From the NCBI RefSeq assembly GCF_004569505.1, contig NZ_SPPK01000001.1, forward strand, positions 620,001 to 684,000: DNA of 64,000 bases. The letters are read 5' to 3'. Under the pieces are notes generated by a model. That model had not been told where the DNA came from, made no database searches, and saw nothing but the letters and a program-made list of their open reading frames with translations. A program made the translations under genes and the position numbers. Position 1 is the stretch's first letter. The number at the start of each line of letters is the position of its first letter. The stretch comes from Dysgonomonas mossii (lineage in GTDB: Bacteria; Bacteroidota; Bacteroidia; Bacteroidales; Dysgonomonadaceae). Of this stretch, positions 50,186 to 60,075 are shown one piece after another.

Positions 50186-51637
50186 TTACTTATTATTCAG
50201 TTTACTATGCTTAATGCCATAAGTGAAATATATAATGAATCCTAGAATAGTCCAGCCAATCATTCTTTCCCATGTGCTCCAAGGTAGAGATACCATTTGT
50301 ACGATACATATAGCAGCACCTAAGAGTGGTACAAATGGTACAAGTGGTGTTTTGAATGGACGCTTTAGGTCTGGCTGAGTTTTACGTAGTATAACAATTG
50401 ATATACAAACTATAGTGAATGCCATTAACGTACCGATTGATACCAATTCGCTGAGTACATGCAATGGAAATAGACCCGCTATTAACCCTGTTACAATACT
50501 GGCGAATATGGTTGCATTATGAGGAACGCCATGTTTAGGACTTACTTTAGAGAAGATACTTGGTAATAAACCATCTTTTGAAATAGCATAATATATTCGC
50601 GATTGTCCTAACATCATAACTAAGATTACGGAACTAAGTCCGGCAATAGCTCCAAGCTTGATAAAGGGGCTCAGCCATGCTAAACCTTCACCTGCACGGT
50701 CGATTGCTAATGCGATGGGTGCATCTACGTTGAGGTCTTTGTAATTTACTATTCCTGTCAATACTGTTGTTACACCAATATAAAGAACAGCACAGATAAG
50801 TAATGATATGAGGATACCTTTTGGCATATCTTTTTGAGGATTACGGGCCTCTCCCGCAGCAGTAGACAGGGCATCGAAACCTAAATATGCATAAAAAACA
50901 ACAGCAGCCCCACGAAGGATTCCTGTCCATCCGAAGTTTCCATACCCTCCTGTATTTTCAGGGATATATGGCACCCAGTTGCTTGTGTCGATATATGATA
51001 AACCAAAACCTATGAATAATAGAATAACACCGACTTTTATAACAACAATGACATTATTGACAAGAGCTGATTGCTTTATGCCTCCTATAAGAAATGCGGA
51101 AACTATGGCTACGATAAATACAGCAGGAAAATTGATAATTTTCCCTGTCCACACCCAGCTTCCGTCTTTCAGGTGATCGAAAGTGGCTCCTGCTATTTGC
51201 TCGGGAAAATGTATTCCCCATTCATTTAATAAGCTGAGCATGTAACCAGACCATCCCACAGCAACGCTGGAGCATGCAAAAAGATATTCAAGAACTAAAA
51301 TCCAACCTACAAACCAAGCTAATACTTCGCCCATTGTAGTATAGCTGTAGGAATACACTCCTCCTGATACCGGTATCATTGCGGCAAACTCAGCATAGCA
51401 TAAACCAGCCATAACACATCCCAGTGCTGATATAACAAAAGAAATAGTTAAAGCCGGGCCCGCATACATTGAAGCTGCCTGACCGGTAATAACAAAAATA
51501 CCTGTGCCTACAATGGCTCCAATTCCTAAGGTTATAAGGTTGGTCGCAGTCAGACTTCTTCTAAGCCCTTCTTTGTTTTCTGAAGGCTCTGCAAGTATAA
51601 CCGAAATGTCTTTTTTCTTGAATAATCTATCGAGCAT
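50186..51637 (-). CDS. APC-family amino acid permease, copy 2
   Basis: 483 residues, very similar to the permease downstream: LITLGIGAIVGTGIFVITGQ, ALGCVMAGLCYAEFAAMIPV, FYAYLGFDALSTAAGEARNP and TYGIKHSKLNNK at the end. Both copies end with the same GIKHSKLN motif, so a tandem duplication is clear. Divergence is spread along the whole length, which argues against a very recent copy. The two probably differ in substrate or affinity. The 130-160 bp between them hold no strong terminator, so read-through is possible. Confidence 0.92.
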   Translation of the reverse strand: MLDRLFKKKDISVILAEPSENKEGLRRSLTATNLITLGIGAIVGTGIFVITGQAASMYAGPALTISFVISALGCVMAGLCYAEFAAMIPVSGGVYSYSYTTMGEVLAWFVGWILVLEYLFACSSVAVGWSGYMLSLLNEWGIHFPEQIAGATFDHLKDGSWVWTGKIINFPAVFIVAIVSAFLIGGIKQSALVNNVIVVIKVGVILLFIGFGLSYIDTSNWVPYIPENTGGYGNFGWTGILRGAAVVFYAYLGFDALSTAAGEARNPQKDMPKGILISLLICAVLYIGVTTVLTGIVNYKDLNVDAPIALAIDRAGEGLAWLSPFIKLGAIAGLSSVILVMMLGQSRIYYAISKDGLLPSIFSKVSPKHGVPHNATIFASIVTGLIAGLFPLHVLSELVSIGTLMAFTIVCISIVILRKTQPDLKRPFKTPLVPFVPLLGAAICIVQMVSLPWSTWERMIGWTILGFIIYFTYGIKHSKLNNK

Positions 51638-51860
51638 AATTTAGAATTTGTGCAAAAGTAAGGAAAATGAAATAATTATCTTGTTATTGGAGGTGTTTTA
51701 GATAAAAAAGAAATATTTTTTGATAATTTTACGTTTTACTGATATCAATCAGGCATTAAAATACAGAATGCAAAAAATAGTAAATGGTGATAAAGAAATA
51801 ATATAACGAGTAAAGCATTAACTGTTTTTTATTACCACAAAAGAAGCTTAACAGGTAAGA

Positions 51861-52409
51861 ATGGCTATATTAGATGACTTTTTAGACCGTATAGAATTAT
51901 TGAACGATGATTTTATGTGGTACAATTATAAAAACAGTCCGGCAACAATAGAGCAAATTGAAGATTATGAAAGATCGTATGGAATAAGTTTTAACGAAGA
52001 AGTGAGGACGTTTTTACTCTCATTAGGTGCTGTAATACTCGAAGTAGAAGAGAAAATTTGGCCTAGACCTCAAGAATATGATGTAGTTCCGGCATGGGAA
52101 TTTGGGTATGGAATGTTTATTTATGGATTATCCTCAGATAAAGATATGCTATCATGGCTTACTTACGATGAAAAATATAAGGAGACCGCAAGTTCAGGCA
52201 ATGGGGATTATGGACAGATGTTTTATAAACGAAGTGGAAATCTTTATAGGGCATATATAAACAGTGAAGGGGCAATAACTGTTTTAGAAAATGGAATAAA
52301 AGAGGAAGGGATTATATTTGATGGTAATTTCTATGATTTCCTCATAAACGAGATAGATAAATTGGAAGAAGATTATAAAGACTATATAAAGAAACACTAT
52401 AATAAATAA
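51861..52409 (+). CDS. SMI1/KNR4 (SUKH) family protein
   Basis: 182 residues with the SUKH landmarks: TIEQIEDYERSYGISFNEEV, RTFLLSLGAVILE near the N-terminus, and the C-terminal GNFYDFLINEIDKLEEDYKD helix. There is no signal peptide. SUKH proteins are common immunity proteins of contact-dependent or polymorphic toxins, and some have housekeeping roles. No toxin gene is nearby. It lies 4 nt before proC, so it is co-transcribed with it, which is an unusual setting for an immunity gene. Confidence 0.8.
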   Translation: MAILDDFLDRIELLNDDFMWYNYKNSPATIEQIEDYERSYGISFNEEVRTFLLSLGAVILEVEEKIWPRPQEYDVVPAWEFGYGMFIYGLSSDKDMLSWLTYDEKYKETASSGNGDYGQMFYKRSGNLYRAYINSEGAITVLENGIKEEGIIFDGNFYDFLINEIDKLEEDYKDYIKKHYNK

Positions 52410-52413
52410 GTAT

Positions 52414-53199
52414 ATGAAAATATCGATTATAGGCGGAGGAAACATGGGCGGGGCTATTGCCCGAGGATTGTCTACCGGCTTACTTTTTAAAGCTCACGAT
52501 ATAACAGTCATTACGAAGACTTCGGTTTCGGCAACTCGGATGAAAGATTCGGGTTCAGGCTTAAATGTAGTCGCCAGTGAGTACGATTCATTAGATACAG
52601 CCGATATTGTAATTGTTGCAGTTAAACCATGGCTTATAGAGGAAGTATTGTTGCAAAACAAAGATAGATTGAAAAATCCAGCTCAGATATTGGTGTCTGT
52701 TGCTTCCGGTATTTCATTAGAGCAGTTAGCGAGTTGGTCGGTAGTCGGGAAAAGCATCTTTCGGGTGATGCCAAACACAGCGATTGCCGAAAAACAAAGT
52801 ATGACTTTTGTCTCTACTCTGAATGCTCAAAAAGAAGATATAACACAGATTATAGAAATATTTAATGAATTAGGAAAAACAGAATTAATCGATGAAAAGC
52901 TACTACCTGCAGCAACATCCTTAGCATCGTGCGGTATAGCCTACGCGTTTCGTTATATTAGAGCGGCGATGGAAGGTGGTGTGGAGATGGGGTTGTACCC
53001 CAATCAGGCTAAAGAAATAGTGATGCAGACGTTGTTGGGTGCAGTGAAGCTGCTTGAGGCAAATGGCTCCCATCCCGAAGCCGAGATTGATAAGGTAACC
53101 ACAGCCGGAGGTATAACGATCAAGGGTCTTAATGAAATGGAGCATGCAGGGTTTACGTCATCGGTTATCAAAGGATTGAAAGCAAGTAATGTAAAGTAA
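52414..53199 (+). CDS. proC: pyrroline-5-carboxylate reductase
   Basis: A 261-residue enzyme of proline synthesis that reduces 1-pyrroline-5-carboxylate to proline with NAD(P)H. The Rossmann motif is ISIIGGGNMGGAIARGL (residues 3-19). VIVAVKPWLIEEVL and VSVASGISLEQLASW follow, and RVMPNTAIAEKQSMTFV is the conserved region after the cofactor site. The C-terminal helices contain TTAGGITIKGLNEMEHAGF, the ProC signature. Length is normal. It follows the SUKH gene by 4 nt and precedes a strong terminator. Confidence 0.96.
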   Translation: MKISIIGGGNMGGAIARGLSTGLLFKAHDITVITKTSVSATRMKDSGSGLNVVASEYDSLDTADIVIVAVKPWLIEEVLLQNKDRLKNPAQILVSVASGISLEQLASWSVVGKSIFRVMPNTAIAEKQSMTFVSTLNAQKEDITQIIEIFNELGKTELIDEKLLPAATSLASCGIAYAFRYIRAAMEGGVEMGLYPNQAKEIVMQTLLGAVKLLEANGSHPEAEIDKVTTAGGITIKGLNEMEHAGFTSSVIKGLKASNVK

Positions 53200-53220
53200 T
53201 ATATGCTCCGAATGATATAG

Positions 53221-53250
53221 AGTCTTACTCAAAATAGTAAGACTTTTTTT
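53221..53250 (+). terminator. intrinsic terminator after proC
   Basis: A 9 bp stem AGTCTTACT/AGTAAGACT with a 6 nt loop and seven or more T's. Confidence 0.9.
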
Positions 53251-53363
53251 ATACATATAAATCACTCGATAGCCTGATTGTATTTGTGTTTTACGCATAG
53301 ATTATTCTATCATAATAAAAAATAAAAAGTAAAATCGGCGATACTGATTTCACTTATATATAT

Positions 53364-53371
53364 TATCTTTA
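53364..53371 (+). promoter_or_regulatory. -7-like element TATCTTTA upstream of recJ
   Basis: TATCTTTAC, 135 bp before the recJ ATG at 53506. It is the same variant found before glmS and two other genes; distance and missing -33 box keep this weak. Confidence 0.3.
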
Positions 53372-53505
53372 CGAATTCGTACTAGGCTACTTTTCGATAT
53401 AAATAGCCGTACTAAGAGATTGGTAAAAGGGCATATTGTTGTCATATTTAACAAAAAAATGCTAGCCTATCTCTCTTGAGACAGAAGAAAGAAAAACTAT
53501 ATATA

Positions 53506-55233
53506 ATGATTTACAAATGGAATTACGAAGCCCTAACAACCCAGCAAAAAGAGCAGAGAGATGAGCTTGCTAAGAAATTAGGCATAAGCCCTGTTCTTTG
53601 CCAGCTCTTGATTCAGAGAGGGATATCTTCTGCCGAAGAGGCCCGTAAGTTCTTTCATCCTAGCTTGAGAGACTTGCATGACCCCTTCTTGTTGCCTGAT
53701 ATGGATAAGGCTATAAAGAGAATAGAAAAGGCACTGGGACAAAAACAACGTATACTTATATACGGAGATTACGATGTAGACGGAACAACTGCGGTTGCTC
53801 TTGTGTACAAGTTTCTTCGGAAGTTTACCACCAATCTGGATTATTATATTCCCGACCGTTACGATGAAGGTTATGGGATATCCGAACAAGGTATAGACTA
53901 TGCAGAGGAAACAGGCGTTAAGTTGATCATTGCGCTCGACTGCGGCATAAAGGCAAATGAGAAGATAGACTATGCTAAAAGCAAGGGGATCGATTTCATC
54001 ATCGGTGATCACCACATGCCCGATGATGTCTTGCCCGATGCGGTAGCGGTAATAGATGCCAAACGCTTAGACTCTACCTATCCTTACGAACATCTTTCGG
54101 GATGCGGAGTCGGCTTTAAGCTTGTGCAGGCATTGGCTCAGAGTAATAAAATCGATTTTTCAGAAATTACAGATTTGCTAGATCTGGTAGCTGTAAGTGT
54201 GGCATCCGATATTGTACCTATTACAGGAGAAAATAGGGTACTTACCTATTTTGGATTGAAACAGATAAACTCCAATCCCAGTTTAGGATTGAAAGGTATA
54301 ATTGATATTTGTGGCTTAACATATAAGAACATTACAGTCAATGATATAATTTTCAAAATCGGACCACGTATCAATGCTTCGGGGCGTATGATGAAAGGAA
54401 AAGAGGCTGTAGATTTACTTTTGTCGAGCACGATCGAAGATGCTCGTGAGAAAAGTATGAATATAGACCATTATAATGATGATCGCCGCGAGCTCGATAA
54501 ACGAATTACAGAAGAAGCAATACAGTTTATCGATGAAAATGTAGATATGAAAGAAAAGAAAAGTATCGTTATCTACAATGAAACATGGCACAAGGGTGTT
54601 ATCGGGATTGTCGCTTCACGTTTGACTGAAAAATATTTACGGCCGGCAGTCGTTCTTACCCAGTCTCAGGGGTTAATTACCGGTTCTGCCCGTTCTGTAA
54701 TGGGTTTTGACGTTTACAAGGCGATTGAAGCCTGCAAAGATATCTTGGAAAACTTTGGAGGACATACCTATGCTGCCGGATTATCATTGAAAGAAGAAAA
54801 TTTAAAGGAATTCAAAAGCCGTTTCGAAGCCCTTTCTCTCGAAATGATTGCTCCCGAGATGATGCGTCCTCAGATACGTGTCGATGCTGAACTCTCGTTT
54901 AAGGAAATAAATCAGAAGTTTACTGAAGATTTAGCTGCTTTTGCTCCTTTTGGTCCTGAAAACCTGAATCCTATATTTGTTACGTGCAATGTTATGGATT
55001 ACGGTACAAGCAAATTGGTGGGAAAAGATAATGTTCATCTCAAGCTTGAAATGATAGACGATACAATGTCGACACCTGTTAATGGAATTGCTTTCAGGCA
55101 ACAGGATAGTTCAGATAAGGTTAAAAGCGGTAAGCCTTTCGATATATGTTATACATTGGAAGAAAATACGCATAATGGCAAGACTAATATTCAGCTTTAT
55201 GTGAAAGATATTGATACCGGACAATTTTGCTAA
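53506..55233 (+). CDS. recJ: single-stranded-DNA-specific exonuclease RecJ
   Basis: 575 residues from the ATG at 53506 (MIYKWNYEAL); the frame opens at a TTG 30 nt upstream. This 5'-3' ssDNA exonuclease works in RecF-pathway recombination, mismatch repair and base-excision repair. DHH domain motifs are ILIYGDYDVDGTTAVALVYK, IIALDCGIKANEKID and FIIGDHHMPDDVLPDAVAVI. The DHHA1 part shows GPRINASGRMMKGKEAV and LENFGGHTYAAGLSLKEENL, and the OB-like C-terminal domain follows. All metal-binding Asp/His motifs are present. It is 18 nt upstream of an MBL lipoprotein gene. Confidence 0.97.
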   Translation: MIYKWNYEALTTQQKEQRDELAKKLGISPVLCQLLIQRGISSAEEARKFFHPSLRDLHDPFLLPDMDKAIKRIEKALGQKQRILIYGDYDVDGTTAVALVYKFLRKFTTNLDYYIPDRYDEGYGISEQGIDYAEETGVKLIIALDCGIKANEKIDYAKSKGIDFIIGDHHMPDDVLPDAVAVIDAKRLDSTYPYEHLSGCGVGFKLVQALAQSNKIDFSEITDLLDLVAVSVASDIVPITGENRVLTYFGLKQINSNPSLGLKGIIDICGLTYKNITVNDIIFKIGPRINASGRMMKGKEAVDLLLSSTIEDAREKSMNIDHYNDDRRELDKRITEEAIQFIDENVDMKEKKSIVIYNETWHKGVIGIVASRLTEKYLRPAVVLTQSQGLITGSARSVMGFDVYKAIEACKDILENFGGHTYAAGLSLKEENLKEFKSRFEALSLEMIAPEMMRPQIRVDAELSFKEINQKFTEDLAAFAPFGPENLNPIFVTCNVMDYGTSKLVGKDNVHLKLEMIDDTMSTPVNGIAFRQQDSSDKVKSGKPFDICYTLEENTHNGKTNIQLYVKDIDTGQFC

Positions 55234-55251
55234 CTTCAAAATTATAAGCTT

Positions 55252-56049
55252 ATGAGGAAATCATTATTATCAATATTCGTATTAACTGCAGTTTTATTCG
55301 TTTCTTGTGGTAATAAATCTACAGCAAATTCATCTGTAGCGCCAACCGATTCATTAAGTATGAATACTCAACCTGAATATATTAAAGCGGATGTGTATGA
55401 AACCAATGCTGGTCCTTTGAAAGTGACTCTGGTTGGTCATGCCTCACTTATGTTCGAGTTTGGAGGGAAAATAATACATGTAGATCCTTACTCAAAAGTC
55501 GCAGACTATTCGAAGTTGCCTAAGGCCGATCTTATACTGCTCACTCACGAGCACGGAGATCATCTCGATAGTGCTGCTGTTGCTGCCGTGAAAAAGGCAG
55601 ATACACATTTTATTGTATCTAAAGTATGTAATGAAATCCTTAAATACGGTGATGTAATCAACAATGGTGATCATGCTCACTGGGCTAATCTTCATATAGA
55701 TGCTGTGCCTGCATATAACATCGTCAATAAAAAGCCGGATGGAGAAGCCTATCATCCAAAAGGTAGAGGAAACGGATACATTATAGCATTCGGAGATAAA
55801 AGAGTATATGTAGCTGGGGATACCGAAAATATTCCTGAAATGGATAAGTTGAAAGGTACGATAGATATCGCTTTCTTACCCAAAAATCTTCCTTATACAA
55901 TGAATGACGATATGTTTGTTGATGCTGCTAAAAAAGTACAGCCGAAAGTTCTTTACCCTTATCACATGTCAGAATTTGATCAGGAGAAAATAGGTAAGTA
56001 CTTGGATGATACTAATATAAAATTAGAGATTCGTCCAATGAAAAACTAA
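55252..56049 (+). CDS. MBL-fold metallo-hydrolase, lipoprotein
   Basis: 265 residues with a lipoprotein signal (FVLTAVLFVSCGNKS, lipobox VSC, Cys19). The mature protein is a UlaG-like MBL fold: KVTLVGHASLMFEFGGKIIH, VDPYSKVADYSKLPKADLIL, metal motif LTHEHGDHLDS (HxHxDH), and VYVAGDTENIPEM. PKVLYPYHMSEFD carries the last His. It would act on an unknown substrate in the periplasm or on the outer membrane. It follows recJ by 18 nt without a terminator, so it may be co-transcribed, although the functions are unrelated. Confidence 0.87.
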   Translation: MRKSLLSIFVLTAVLFVSCGNKSTANSSVAPTDSLSMNTQPEYIKADVYETNAGPLKVTLVGHASLMFEFGGKIIHVDPYSKVADYSKLPKADLILLTHEHGDHLDSAAVAAVKKADTHFIVSKVCNEILKYGDVINNGDHAHWANLHIDAVPAYNIVNKKPDGEAYHPKGRGNGYIIAFGDKRVYVAGDTENIPEMDKLKGTIDIAFLPKNLPYTMNDDMFVDAAKKVQPKVLYPYHMSEFDQEKIGKYLDDTNIKLEIRPMKN

Positions 56050-56076
56050 TATAGGATAAACTGAATTTAATGTGCC

Positions 56077-56117
56077 AATATGCCAATATTATAATCAAAT
56101 TGGGATGTTGGCATATT
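56077..56117 (+). terminator. hairpin after the MBL lipoprotein gene
   Basis: A perfect 10 bp inverted repeat AATATGCCAA/TTGGCATATT with a 21 nt loop. T-rich sequence follows, but there is no strong T-run. Confidence 0.6.
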
Positions 56118-56136
56118 TATTAATAGGTTTTTTAGA

Positions 56137-58041
56137 ATGGATATATATCACAAAATATTAAAGCAATATTGGGGTTACGATGAGTTTCGTCCATTACAGG
56201 AAGATATTATCCATTCAGTTAGCCAAGGGAAAGATACATTGGGGCTTATGCCCACAGGAGGAGGGAAATCTCTAACTTTTCAGGTTCCGGCAATGGCTAT
56301 GGAGGGCATTTGTATAGTTGTTACCCCTCTTATAGCATTGATGAAAGACCAGGTGGATAATCTTCGTGAAAGAGGAATTAAAGCCTTGGCTGTATATTCG
56401 GGAATGACTCGCCAAGAGATTATAACTACACTGGAGAATGCAGTATTTGGTGATTATAAGTTTCTGTATGTATCCCCTGAAAGACTTGCTACACAACTTT
56501 TCCTGAGTAAGCTTCAACATATGAATGTTTGCTTACTTGTAGTCGATGAATCGCATTGTATCTCTCAATGGGGGTATGATTTTCGTCCGTCTTATCTCCG
56601 GATAGTAGAAATACGTCAGCATATACCCGAAGTGCCTGTATTGGCTCTTACTGCGACTGCAACAGCTGATGTGATCGATGATATTCAAGAGCAGCTTCAC
56701 TTTAAGGAAAAAAATGTATTCCGAAAAAGTTTCGAGCGCAAGAATTTGGCATATATCGTTCGTAGCACAGAGGGAAAACAAGAAGAGTTAGTTCGAATTC
56801 TCGAAAAAATAAGAGGGTCTAGCATTGTATATGTGCGTAGCAGGCAGCGGACGAAAGATATCTCTGATTTCTTAATTAAAAATGGTTTTTCATCCGATTT
56901 CTATCATGCAGGATTGAATGCTTCGGATAAAATACGCAAGCAAAATGCATGGAAGAATAATGAGATCAGAATAATAGTTTGTACAAATGCCTTTGGAATG
57001 GGAATCGATAAGCCTGATGTCCGCTTGGTAGTACATACCGATCTACCTAATTCTATCGAAGAATATTTTCAGGAAGCGGGACGTGGAGGGCGTGATGGAG
57101 AAAAGTCTTATGCAGTTATACTGTACGATAGAAATGACACTGCTAAACTCAAAAAGCGCATAAGAGATGAATTTCCTGAAAGAGAGTTTATCTTTCACGT
57201 GTATCAATCATTAGCTTATTTTTTTCAAATAGCTGAAGGTTATGGAATAGGCATGATTTACGATTTTAATATTCATCAGTTCTGTTCGGTGTATAAGTTA
57301 CCGATATTACCTGTACATAATGCTTTGAAAATTCTTGATCTTGCCGGTTATATTGAATATACGGATGAAGTAGATAATCGCTCTAGGCTCATGTTTACTG
57401 TTTACCGAGATGATTTATACCATTATAATTTTGATAAGGAGTATGAGCAATTGGTAAACACAATATTGCGACTTTATACCGGACTTTTTACTAATTATGC
57501 AACTATAAATGAGGCTGAGATAGCTTTAAGGATGGATAAGTCGCGGAATGTAGTTTATGAGATGCTCAAAGTACTAGATAAAAGAAATATTATCGATTTT
57601 ATACCTCATAAAAAAACTCCACTGATTGCTTATACCCAACCTCGTATAGATGTTAAGTATCTTAATATCCCCCGAATAGTGAACGAAGATCGTAGATTTC
57701 GCTTCGAGAAACGCATAGAGGCGATTAGTCATTATGCAGAACAAAATGAAATCTGTCGGAGTCGTATCTTACTTTCTTATTTTGGAGAAAAGAAAATAAA
57801 TGATTGCGGACAGTGTGATATATGCTTGACAAAGAATGGTTCGGGGCTGAATAATAAGACGTTTAATGAAATATCTAAGTCTGTAAAGGAGTTGATAAAA
57901 AGCGATTTATTGTCTGTGGATCATGTTGTCGGTTCATTGTCGGAATATAATCAAAAAGACATCTTGGATACCATTCGCTTTTTAGTTGATCGTGGCGAAT
58001 TGGAAATGATATCGGGTAAAGTACGTGTAATAAACGCCTAA
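56137..58041 (+). CDS. recQ: RecQ-family ATP-dependent DNA helicase
   Basis: A 634-residue 3'-5' superfamily 2 helicase. Motif 0 is GYDEFRPLQEDII. Walker A is GLMPTGGGKSLTFQVP with Lys44, and DESH is at 137-140 followed by the aromatic-rich loop CISQWGYDFRPSYL. In the second RecA domain, VCTNAFGMGIDKPDVRLVVH and EYFQEAGRGGRDGE contain the arginine fingers. The zinc-binding domain is CRSRILLSYFGEKK...CGQCDIC (four Cys), followed by a winged-helix region. A typical HRDC domain is not visible at the end. The gene has a hairpin directly upstream. It resolves or unwinds recombination intermediates. Confidence 0.95.
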   Translation: MDIYHKILKQYWGYDEFRPLQEDIIHSVSQGKDTLGLMPTGGGKSLTFQVPAMAMEGICIVVTPLIALMKDQVDNLRERGIKALAVYSGMTRQEIITTLENAVFGDYKFLYVSPERLATQLFLSKLQHMNVCLLVVDESHCISQWGYDFRPSYLRIVEIRQHIPEVPVLALTATATADVIDDIQEQLHFKEKNVFRKSFERKNLAYIVRSTEGKQEELVRILEKIRGSSIVYVRSRQRTKDISDFLIKNGFSSDFYHAGLNASDKIRKQNAWKNNEIRIIVCTNAFGMGIDKPDVRLVVHTDLPNSIEEYFQEAGRGGRDGEKSYAVILYDRNDTAKLKKRIRDEFPEREFIFHVYQSLAYFFQIAEGYGIGMIYDFNIHQFCSVYKLPILPVHNALKILDLAGYIEYTDEVDNRSRLMFTVYRDDLYHYNFDKEYEQLVNTILRLYTGLFTNYATINEAEIALRMDKSRNVVYEMLKVLDKRNIIDFIPHKKTPLIAYTQPRIDVKYLNIPRIVNEDRRFRFEKRIEAISHYAEQNEICRSRILLSYFGEKKINDCGQCDICLTKNGSGLNNKTFNEISKSVKELIKSDLLSVDHVVGSLSEYNQKDILDTIRFLVDRGELEMISGKVRVINA

Positions 58042-58070
58042 CACTTATCTTATAACTTACAACTTTATAT

Positions 58071-58078
58071 TATCTTTA
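58071..58078 (+). promoter_or_regulatory. -7-like element TATCTTTA upstream of the DUF4870-his unit
   Basis: TATCTTTAC, 40 bp before the ATG at 58119. Confidence 0.4.
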
Positions 58079-58118
58079 CAGGATTATCGTTTTACTTTAA
58101 AAAAAACGTCATTTTGTT

Positions 58119-58586
58119 ATGGATAAATATGAGGATTTGAGAATATTGGAAGATCTAAGATCGAAAGGAGCCATATCAGAAGAAGAATATCAAAGGGAAA
58201 AGGATAAAATCCTGAATTCCTCTTTTAGTGGCCAAACGAAAAATTCACTCGGTATGGAAGAAAACACATACTTGATGTTGATGCACCTTTCTCAGTTTGC
58301 CGGCTTCATTATTGCCGGCTTGGGTTTTGTTATCCCAATTGTGATGTGGTTGGTTAATGCAGATAAGAGTGAGGCTGTAAGCAGGCATGGCAAGAATATC
58401 GCCAACTTTATGTTGAGTATGCTTATCTATATAGTTATATCAATCATACTTTGTCTCGTCCTTATTGGTATACCTATGCTTATCGCTTTAGGAATAATTG
58501 AGATTGTGTTCATTATTATTGCTGCCTTAAAAGCCAATAATGGAGAGTATTGGAAATATCCTCTAAGCATACCGTTTTTTACCTGA
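58119..58586 (+). CDS. DUF4870 domain membrane protein with SHOCT-like N-terminus
   Basis: 155 residues. Residues 1-30 form a SHOCT-like helix pair (EDLRILEDLRSKGAISEEEY with QREKDKIL). After a polar linker come about three membrane helices of the DUF4870 type: LMHLSQFAGFIIAGLGFVIP, MWLVNADKSEAVSRHGKNIA with NFMLSMLIYIVISI, and the last hydrophobic pair ending LKANNGEYWKYPLSIPF. The function is unknown. Its stop lies 5 nt before hisA, so it heads the histidine unit, apparently without a metabolic link. Confidence 0.85.
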   Translation: MDKYEDLRILEDLRSKGAISEEEYQREKDKILNSSFSGQTKNSLGMEENTYLMLMHLSQFAGFIIAGLGFVIPIVMWLVNADKSEAVSRHGKNIANFMLSMLIYIVISIILCLVLIGIPMLIALGIIEIVFIIIAALKANNGEYWKYPLSIPFFT

Positions 58587-58591
58587 TATAA

Positions 58592-59308
58592 ATGATAGAA
58601 ATAATTCCGGCTATAGATCTCATTGATGGGAAGTGTGTACGCCTTTCGCAAGGAGACTATGAAGCCAAAAAAGTATATAATGAAGACCCCTTGGAGGTTG
58701 CCAAAATGTTTGAAGGTGCCGGTATTCGGCGCTTACATTTGGTAGACCTTGATGGAGCTAAGACAAAGCATATAGTCAATCAATCAGTATTGGAGAAAAT
58801 CGCATCCAACACATCTCTTATCATTGATTTTGGAGGAGGTGTGCAAAGTGATGAGGATATTGAAATCGCTTTTAATTCGGGCGCATCGATGGTTACCGGA
58901 GGCAGCATTGCTGTCAGAAATCAGGAGCTTTTTACTTCTTGGATAACCAAATATGGAGCAGACAAGATTATCCTTGGTGCCGATTGTAAAGATCATAAGA
59001 TTGCCGTATCGGGTTGGCAGGAAGCAACCTCAGTTGAGGTAATACCTTTTATCGGCGATTATAACCGAAAAGGCATCTCGAAAGTTGTTTGTACCGATAT
59101 AAGCAAAGATGGTATGTTACAGGGGCCATCAATTGATTTGTATAAGGATATATTAAATGTTTTTCCGAATTTGTATCTCATTGCCAGTGGTGGTGTCAGT
59201 TGTTTTCAAGACATACTTGATTTAGAAAAATCGGGAGTGCCTGCCGTTATTTTAGGAAAGGCTATTTATGAGAATAGAGTAACACTAAAGGAACTGAGTA
59301 GGAGATAA
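58592..59308 (+). CDS. hisA: phosphoribosylformimino-5-aminoimidazole carboxamide ribotide isomerase
   Basis: A 238-residue (beta-alpha)8 barrel, the fourth step of histidine synthesis: the Amadori rearrangement of ProFAR to PRFAR. It begins [20 protein letters not shown] with the N-terminal catalytic Asp, and holds [20 protein letters not shown] and [20 protein letters not shown] (second catalytic Asp) and [11 protein letters not shown]. Both phosphate-binding loops are present. It is followed by hisF 14 nt downstream; hisH and earlier steps are not in the window. Confidence 0.97.
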   Translation: MIEIIPAIDLIDGKCVRLSQGDYEAKKVYNEDPLEVAKMFEGAGIRRLHLVDLDGAKTKHIVNQSVLEKIASNTSLIIDFGGGVQSDEDIEIAFNSGASMVTGGSIAVRNQELFTSWITKYGADKIILGADCKDHKIAVSGWQEATSVEVIPFIGDYNRKGISKVVCTDISKDGMLQGPSIDLYKDILNVFPNLYLIASGGVSCFQDILDLEKSGVPAVILGKAIYENRVTLKELSRR

Positions 59309-59322
59309 AATAAAAAGAATAA

Positions 59323-60075
59323 ATGTTAGCAAAAAGAATTATACCTTGTCTTGATGTAAAAGATGGGAAAACCGTAAAAGGGACGAACTTTGTAAATCTC
59401 AGAGAAGCCGGAGATCCGGTCGAATTGGGAGTACGTTATAGTGAGCAAGGAGCGGATGAATTGGTCTTTCTTGATATCACAGCGTCGCACGAAGAACGTA
59501 AAACTTTTATAGATCTAGTTAAGCGCATTGCTGCAAATATTAATATTCCTTTTACTATAGGTGGTGGTATTAATGAGCTTTCTGATGTAGACAGACTTTT
59601 GAATGCGGGAGCTGATAAGATATCAGTAAATTCTACGGCTATCAGAAATCCGAAGATAATAGAAGAGATAGCCAAGAATTTTGGTTCTCAGGTATGTGTG
59701 TGTGCGATAGATGCCAGCCTCAAAGATGGACTGTGGTCTTGCTATACGAGTGGTGGACGCAACAAGACTGATAAAGAACTCTTCTCGTGGGCAAAGGAAG
59801 TTGAAAATTTAGGCGCAGGAGAGATTCTATTTACTAGTATGGATCACGATGGGGTGAAGACAGGCTATGCGAATGAAGCTTTACGCATGTTATCCGAAAC
59901 ATTAAATATCCCCATCATCGCATCCGGAGGCGCAGGGAATATGCAACATTTTCGGGATGTCTTTGTGGAAGGTAAAGCCGATGCAGCACTTGCAGCGAGT
60001 GTTTTTCATTTTGGGGAGATTGCAATAAAAGATTTGAAAGAGTATTTGAAAAAAGAAAATATAAATGTAAGATGA
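59323..60075 (+). CDS. hisF: imidazole glycerol phosphate synthase cyclase subunit
   Basis: A 250-residue (beta-alpha)8 barrel that, with HisH glutaminase, converts PRFAR to imidazole glycerol phosphate and AICAR. It begins [20 protein letters not shown] with catalytic Asp11. Others are [32 protein letters not shown], the second catalytic Asp in [16 protein letters not shown], and [15 protein letters not shown]. Its last codons overlap hisIE by ATGA (60072-60075), indicating translational coupling. Confidence 0.98.
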   Translation: MLAKRIIPCLDVKDGKTVKGTNFVNLREAGDPVELGVRYSEQGADELVFLDITASHEERKTFIDLVKRIAANINIPFTIGGGINELSDVDRLLNAGADKISVNSTAIRNPKIIEEIAKNFGSQVCVCAIDASLKDGLWSCYTSGGRNKTDKELFSWAKEVENLGAGEILFTSMDHDGVKTGYANEALRMLSETLNIPIIASGGAGNMQHFRDVFVEGKADAALAASVFHFGEIAIKDLKEYLKKENINVR

